From positions 17,373,618-17,437,617 of the forward strand of contig NC_092013.1 of the NCBI RefSeq assembly GCF_042242105.1: a DNA stretch of 64,000 nucleotides, in the 5' to 3' direction. Below, one piece after another: positions 59,371 through 64,000 of this stretch. A model generated the notes under the pieces. The model did no database searches. It worked only from the letters and a program-made list of their open reading frames with translations, and was not told where the DNA came from. The translations under genes and the position numbers were made by a program. Position 1 is the first letter of the stretch; each line of letters begins with the position of its first letter. The DNA is from Pempheris klunzingeri. Taxonomy: Eukaryota; Chordata; Actinopteri; Acropomatiformes; Pempheridae.

Positions 59371-60553
59371 GCTCATCTTTTAGTGTGTCACCTGTGTTTC
59401 TTAACTCTGCACTCAGCTTATTTTAGGGGTACAAAGCCAAAACGATGTTACTTTAAAATGAACAGCTGTAGACTGATGGTAGCACAGATATGCTGTCAGC
59501 TACAGCACGTGCAGGACAGGACAGTGGCAGAGAGCCTGTCAGCACCCACCATCCGTTTGGGCAAGATCAAGGTAGCTAAAAAAAGAGATAGAGATAGAAT
59601 AGCTTGTAGTTGTGCACTGACTGGGCTAATGTCAGCTAGCCTCAACTCACTACAACGTAGTTGTAGCTAGCTCAGCTAACAGACCACAGTGCTGCTAGCC
59701 AGCATGCTGTAGGTAGAGCAGGACTGAAAAGTAAAATATTTCACAGGTAATTTTCCAACCTGGAGACTCAAGAAGGTAAAAACAGGGTCCGGTTAGTATC
59801 CCTAGTAGTTATCGGTGGACTTTAATACACCAGCCTGCTGCTGGACACTGGTTGTTTTGTACCTAAAATCTACAGGAGTGTGTTTTGATGTGCCGATCTG
59901 CTCTAGTAACTTTAGCCAAAGTTAGCAAGCTAGTGATGGTCAGGTAGGAAAAAATGCGGCCAAAATTTGACTTATGGCTTCGCGACATGCTGTTTTTAGT
60001 TGGCCTTTATGAAGGGGAAACCAACTGGGCCAAAGAAAGAGAGACAGCTCTCGAATGTGTGAACAGGGGACAGACTGCGACTGCCATGTTGTATGCTAGC
60101 TCATTAGCATGCACATTAGCATATACACACCCTGTGAGCAGTAACTATGGGCAACAGGTTCGTTTGTGAAGGCTTGTGCTTATATGTTTGTGTTTCTGAC
60201 AAAGCTAAGAGATGCTGTCAGTCATCCGGCCGGAGCAGTGGCTCATGTTATCATCATTTAGGTGGCCAGGAGGAGGTGATGCTTCAGGTACCTATAGCTG
60301 GTAATACTTCATGTTTCAGGATATTTTAGGGGGACTTTATTTGTAGTGGAGTAATTTGCCAGTAAAACAACTAAACTCAGTGTCCCGTCCTTTCATCCTG
60401 CTACACACTCACTGTAGGCTGCTGGTGATTAGTCATCGATACCCGATGTTATAATTGGGGATAATTGGAGCATAGCTGTTAATCATGAGCCTCTGAGTCG
60501 TAAACAAAGTCAAGTTTCAACCCGACTGCTAGGTGTGGTGTGTCCGTTCCGGT

Positions 60554-60569
60554 GAAACGAAAACGAAAG
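60554..60569 (+). promoter_or_regulatory. ISRE / IRF site at the znfx1 promoter
   Basis: GAAACGAAAACGAAAG contains GAAA-AC-GAAA, an exact GAAANNGAAA IRF/ISGF3 core, with an additional GAAA one base upstream. It lies about 11 bp before a TATA-like TTTAAATA (60580-60587) and is flanked by TTCCGG ETS-like cores. ZNFX1 is known to be interferon-induced, which this arrangement fits. Confidence 0.7.
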
Positions 60570-60604
60570 TAACAGAGCATTTAAATAGCAGCTTCCGGAG
60601 CAGT

Positions 60605-60781
60605 GGCAGCAGCAGCTGAGAGCGCACACACACACACACAGACACACACACACATATATACACACAGACACAGACACACACTCTGTCGACAGAGAGAGAC
60701 GCTACAACAACAGCAAACAGGCCTGCTTCTGTAAGGACTGACGCTGGAGAAAACATTAATGTCAAGTGGATTTCAGTCTTG
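60605..60781 (+). other. znfx1: Likely 5' UTR exon of znfx1
   Basis: About 20 bp downstream of the TATA-like box a leader begins, containing (CA)n at about 60624-60655. It ends at CAGTCTTG|GTGAGT, a strong donor after 60781. It would join 61547, after the CTCTCTAG acceptor, in the exon holding the start codon. It contains an ATG at 60759 that opens a short upstream ORF. No RNA evidence; the start is approximate. Confidence 0.5.
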
Positions 60782-61546
60782 GTGAGTAATTTATTCCCTC
60801 CCTTCTTTCGTGCGTGGGGAGAGGGTGGGAGGCAGCTGGCAGTATTATAAGGAAACATGAAGAAAATGTAAGACTGAGAATAGAAAAGATCCGGACTGAT
60901 TGTTAAAGATTGAGCCTACTGTCAGTATAGCTAATGTGGAGCATTATTGTGAAACATAGAATATGAGAAAGCAGAACAAACAAGAGGCTTTGCACATCTA
61001 CTATCTTGTTGGGCAAGTACATATAAAGCCTGAGGGTATTTCAGCAGCATTTTGTGGTTCAACGCTCTCAGCCGATTTCCTGCGAAAAGAAACCTACACT
61101 CTTAATGCAAGGCCAACCTGCATCCAGGAGAGGGCACACTCTGCCTGTGTTACGTCATTGCAATAGCAAGAAGAGTGTACTCCCAAAGCGTTAGGACAAA
61201 AGATGTATTTGAATTTAAATAAATTAACACATTGCAGTTAAATTGCCAGAATAGTTAAAATGCAGTGTTGTGGGTGTTCAAGTAAACCCACAACACTTGA
61301 GAGTGACGAGACAGGCAAGCAGACGATGGTTGGTTCCATTTCCTCAGAAGCTATAAGCAGTGAGATCATCCCTTCTTATCTGACTCGAACACTCCTGTGA
61401 TTTTGCACATCAAACTGTTACGAGTGGAAAACATGATTAGAACACAGTGCTTAACAGAGAAGCCAACTTATCCTGGCTGTTTTTATGAACTTGTACATAA
61501 ATCACACATACTTCAAATTCTTGTGTGTTTCACTTTAACTCTCTAG
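60782..61546 (+). other. znfx1: Likely first intron of znfx1
   Basis: 765 bp bounded by GTGAGT and CTCTAG. A 67-codon open frame near 60963-61166 shows no family resemblance. Nothing else is seen. Confidence 0.45.
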
Positions 61547-61601
61547 TTCCTTGGAACTCAGGAAACACAAGTGTTACTGAGGAGCTACCATATGCAGCAC
61601 C

Positions 61602-64000
61602 ATGGAAAGACTGACAGGGAGAAGAGGACCTAATAATGGTAAATATACAGTATCTGAGGCAATCAAGTAAACACCTGAGTACAAATCTGGCAAACTAGGT
61701 GTCAAAGTCTCAGTATATAAATGTTGTTGTTTTTTTCACCAGGGACTGATACTGGCCAAGATGAAAATGCTGGTGGAGGCAGATGGAGAGGACGAAGAGG
61801 TGCACGGGGGGACAGGGCGAGAGGAACAGAGGGGAGAGGACGAGCACAAGCTATAGGGCAGGAGAGAGATGGAGGAGTCGAGGATTGGAGGCATTGGAGG
61901 GGCAGAGAAGGAGGAGCAGATTCAGGAGGAGGTGCAGGAAGAGAAGGCAGGGAGAGGACACGTGGAGGAGGACGAGGAGGAGGAGGAGGAGGTGGTGGAG
62001 GGTTGCCAGGGAGAGGAAGAGGAGGAGGAGCAGCAGCAGCAGCAGATGCATGGAGGGGGGGCATAAGAGATGCCGGAAGACAGGGAGGAGGAAGCAGACA
62101 CAGAGGGGAGGGGAGGGGTAGAGGCAGAAATGGCAGCGAGGGGGCAGATAGAGAGAGAGATTGGCTCAGAGTAAATGGAGAGAGAGGTGCAGCTGAAAGA
62201 GAGAGAGCGAGAAGGGGGGTGGCAGACATGGGTGGTGCGAGGAGAGGAGGACATAGTGTGGATAGAAGAGGAGGTGCAAGGGGTGAGTGGGGAGACAGAC
62301 AAGAGAGGAATGGGAGGAGATCAGATTCTACAGGCAGAGTCAGACCACCACAGGGCCTGGGCTATAAAACACTGGAAGAACTCTCTGGGAAAGAGCCGTC
62401 TGTAGTGGCCATCACTCTGTCCTCTAACCCTGCCCTACAAAATGTCCTGGGTGACACAAAAATGAGGCAGGACCTTGTCGAACTCTTCTGCCTGGTGCTG
62501 GGTATAGCCTTCAAGTCACGGACAGACAGAGGCACCCTGCAGCACCTGGCTGGCATCATAAAAGATTCAGGGTTCTTCCGCACCATCCTGCCCCACTATC
62601 TGGTGGGCACGGAGTCAGAGTCCAACCCTACTCGCAGGGCACAATATCCACGACATCTGGAAAACATTGCGTTGATTCTGTCAGAGGTAAATAGAGGAAA
62701 GAATGAACGAAAGAATCAATCATATAGTGAATGCAGCTGAGGGGAGGCTTGAAAAATACACAGTGAGTGTGGGTTTGCACTGAGATTCTGTAGAGAAGTT
62801 GTCTATGATGAAGGACATCATGGAGTCATTTCAGTTAGTGAGTTGTACTTCTTTGCAATAAAATATGTTCATTATTAATAGTAGATAAAATCAAACGGTT
62901 ACTTCAAAAGCAGTTGAATTAAATCTGCAAATGACATTACAAAAACAAGTTAAAAGCCTCTGAAAACAAGGTTTCAAATATGATGTGTTTTCATTAAGTG
63001 TTCATGTTTGAATAAGCAACAATCTGAATCAAAGTTTGGGGAAAACTTTCACAGACACAGGAATCTCTCCAGAGAAAAAAAAGCAACAGCATTCAAACTT
63101 TTTCAGAAAATGTTGTGTCCCTGTAGAACTCAGGGCCTTTAACTAACCTTGTTTTACTGAAACAATTAGTTTGGCCCAATTCTGGTAAATTACAAGTCAA
63201 ACTCCTTGTAGATGGTGCACTCAAACTATCCCTAATATATGCTTAATAGGTGCTCAGCAACTTCCCTGCTAGCTCGGTCCAGTCAGTCAGTTTGCTGCTG
63301 ACGCTGCTGCAAGCCTCCATCAACAGCCTGAGGGCATCAGGAGTGGACTTCCAGCCTCAGATGGAGGAGAGTGTGGAGAGTCTTCAGGGCCTGATCAAGC
63401 ACCTCCAGGAGAGATCCAGGGAGGGTACACTGCGCTCAGACAGGGACAATTACGCCCTCCTACCCACTGGAGGTGAGAACCCAGGAAATGACCTCTTACA
63501 AATATTTGTACTGAATTGCAGGCTATTTTTTTTTCTTCAACATTTTAATTACACTAATTCTGACCCAGGTGAGGAGGAGCAGCAAGATTTCAGGACAATA
63601 CCCATCTACCCAGCGCCTGAGGAGTTCCATCAGGACCACAAGCCCTTCCTTAGACCCAACCTCACCTCTCAACGCTACACCAACACCCACCTCTACCTTG
63701 ACACGCACTTCCGGCTGATGAGAGAGGACTTGGTGCGACCGCTCCGTGAGGGGATCCGGGAATTGCTTCGGAACCAAATGGAAATGGGAAGGAGTCCAGT
63801 GAAGACGAAGCGCTTCGATGACATCAGAGTTTATTTTGACACAAAACTGGTGGTGCCCAAGTGCACGCACACTGGACTTGCCTACATAGTCCAGTTTGAC
63901 ATTAAGCCACTTCAGGTAAGCTTCTGGAGTTCGACTCTTGTTATATTTAGTGTTTATATGATATTTGATCAGTACAGTCAGGCCCATTCTTCTTCCAGGA
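61602..64000 (+). CDS. znfx1: ZNFX1, NFX1-type zinc-finger helicase, N-terminal part (cut by the window end)
   Basis: Coding exons: 61602-61638, 61743-62686, 63250-63472, 63569-63915, and the first bases of the next at 63999 after TTCTTCCAG. Together they give 517 codons of a protein usually near 1,900 aa. The start (CACCATGG) has a strong context. Residues about 18-220 are Arg/Gly-rich low complexity. From about 225 the conserved region begins: LGYKTLEELSGKEPSVVAIT, ALQNVLGDTKMRQDLVELFC, then FPASSVQSVSLLLTLLQASI, LRASGVDFQPQ, REGTLRSD, FLRPNLTSQRY, YLDTHFRLMREDLVRPLREG and KRFDDIRVYFDTKLVVPKC. These match the armadillo-like and pre-helicase regions of vertebrate ZNFX1. The SF1 helicase core and NFX1 zinc fingers lie beyond the window. 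ZNFX1 is an interferon-induced, mitochondrion-associated dsRNA sensor acting with MAVS. Fish can carry several copies, so exact orthology is less sure than the family. Confidence 0.9.
61750..62330 (+). repeat. znfx1: Polypurine (GA-rich) tract inside znfx1 exon 2
   Basis: Nearly 600 bp are overwhelmingly G and A, with GGA/GAG/GGGA units and (GCA)n at about 62031-62046. All three plus frames and the opposite strand stay open for long distances because stop codons are rare in such sequence. The true frame encodes the RG-rich N-terminus and is fixed by the splice junction at 61743 and the conserved downstream domain. Confidence 0.8.

Larger units (their letters stand above)
58433..60600. promoter_or_regulatory. 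Divergent intergenic region between tbc1d20 and znfx1
   Basis: Minus-strand tbc1d20 transcripts should start in about 58450-58790, which has CATTGGCGGAAGCG (an ETS-like core) and TGATGACGTAGG (a CRE half-site). The middle is filled by simple repeats and a LINE tail (separate entries). The znfx1 side carries the ISRE. Short plus-strand frames at 59383-60329 have no family resemblance and are not annotated. Confidence 0.5.

Noticed and set aside
60190-60275. Box C/D snoRNA candidate on the minus strand (ATGATGA, then CTGA), sought because human ZNFX1 has the snoRNA-hosting antisense gene ZFAS1
   Set aside because: C-to-D spacing is too short and there is no terminal stem. No other RUGAUGA/CUGA pair in the region was convincing.
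61702-62229. 175-codon minus-strand open frame, rich in Ser/Pro/Leu
   Set aside because: It is the complement of the polypurine tract in znfx1 exon 2. Stop codons are rare in any frame of such sequence, and the plus frame is fixed by splicing and conserved domains.
1-64000. CRISPR arrays, operons, prophage or other prokaryotic systems
   Set aside because: Intron-containing vertebrate genes and vertebrate repeats throughout. The regularly repeated units are microsatellites or transposon tails, not spaced repeats.

Overview
The window is vertebrate nuclear DNA, almost certainly from a teleost fish. It holds four multi-exon genes whose reconstructed proteins match vertebrate families along their length. 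The introns are short to moderate and rich in (TG)n/(CA)n. The dispersed repeats are of fish type: L2-like LINE tails, tRNA-derived SINEs ending in GGATGG, and piggyBac, Tc1/mariner and hAT-type MITEs. All four genes have human orthologues on chromosome 20. RBCK1 and TBC1D20 are direct neighbours there; NECAB3 and ZNFX1 lie elsewhere on the same chromosome.

Layout. 1-10.4 kb: intergenic, with no gene I can support; it holds a degraded LINE, SINE copies, a dispersed fish repeat, a hAT-type MITE and one stretch that looks like a conserved non-coding element. 10.4-44.6 kb, minus strand: a complete NECAB-family gene (best call necab3), 13 coding exons, 376 aa, including two 25-26 nt microexons. 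44.6-45.6 kb: divergent promoter region shared with the next gene, with an ISRE-type motif. 45.6-51.2 kb, plus strand: rbck1 (HOIL-1), 12 coding exons, 526 aa, with UBL, NZF and RING-IBR-RING. 51.2-54.7 kb: the converging 3' untranslated regions of rbck1 and tbc1d20. 54.7-58.4 kb, minus strand: tbc1d20, 8 coding exons, 406 aa. 58.4-61.6 kb: a second divergent promoter region, with a triple-GAAA ISRE/IRF motif just upstream of a likely ZNFX1 leader exon. 61.6-64 kb, plus strand: the first 517 codons of znfx1, cut by the window end.

Functional picture. Two of the four genes act in innate immunity: RBCK1 is a LUBAC subunit, and ZNFX1 is an interferon-induced antiviral helicase. Both have ISRE-like motifs close to their starts. 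TBC1D20 is the ER Rab1/Rab18 GAP and the NECAB protein is a neuronal/Golgi calcium-binding adaptor, so this is a syntenic block rather than an operon-like unit. The clearest structural finds are a 275-bp piggyBac-type MITE sitting at a TTAA inside a SINE and a 231-bp Tc1/mariner MITE with perfect 26-bp inverted repeats. There are also UG-repeat tracts in place of normal splice signals, a reading-frame hint of a truncated rbck1 isoform, and two upstream ORFs in the znfx1 leader. I see no previously unknown protein system. Exon boundaries come from reading GT/AG sites, phase and remembered family sequence; no alignment or RNA data were used.
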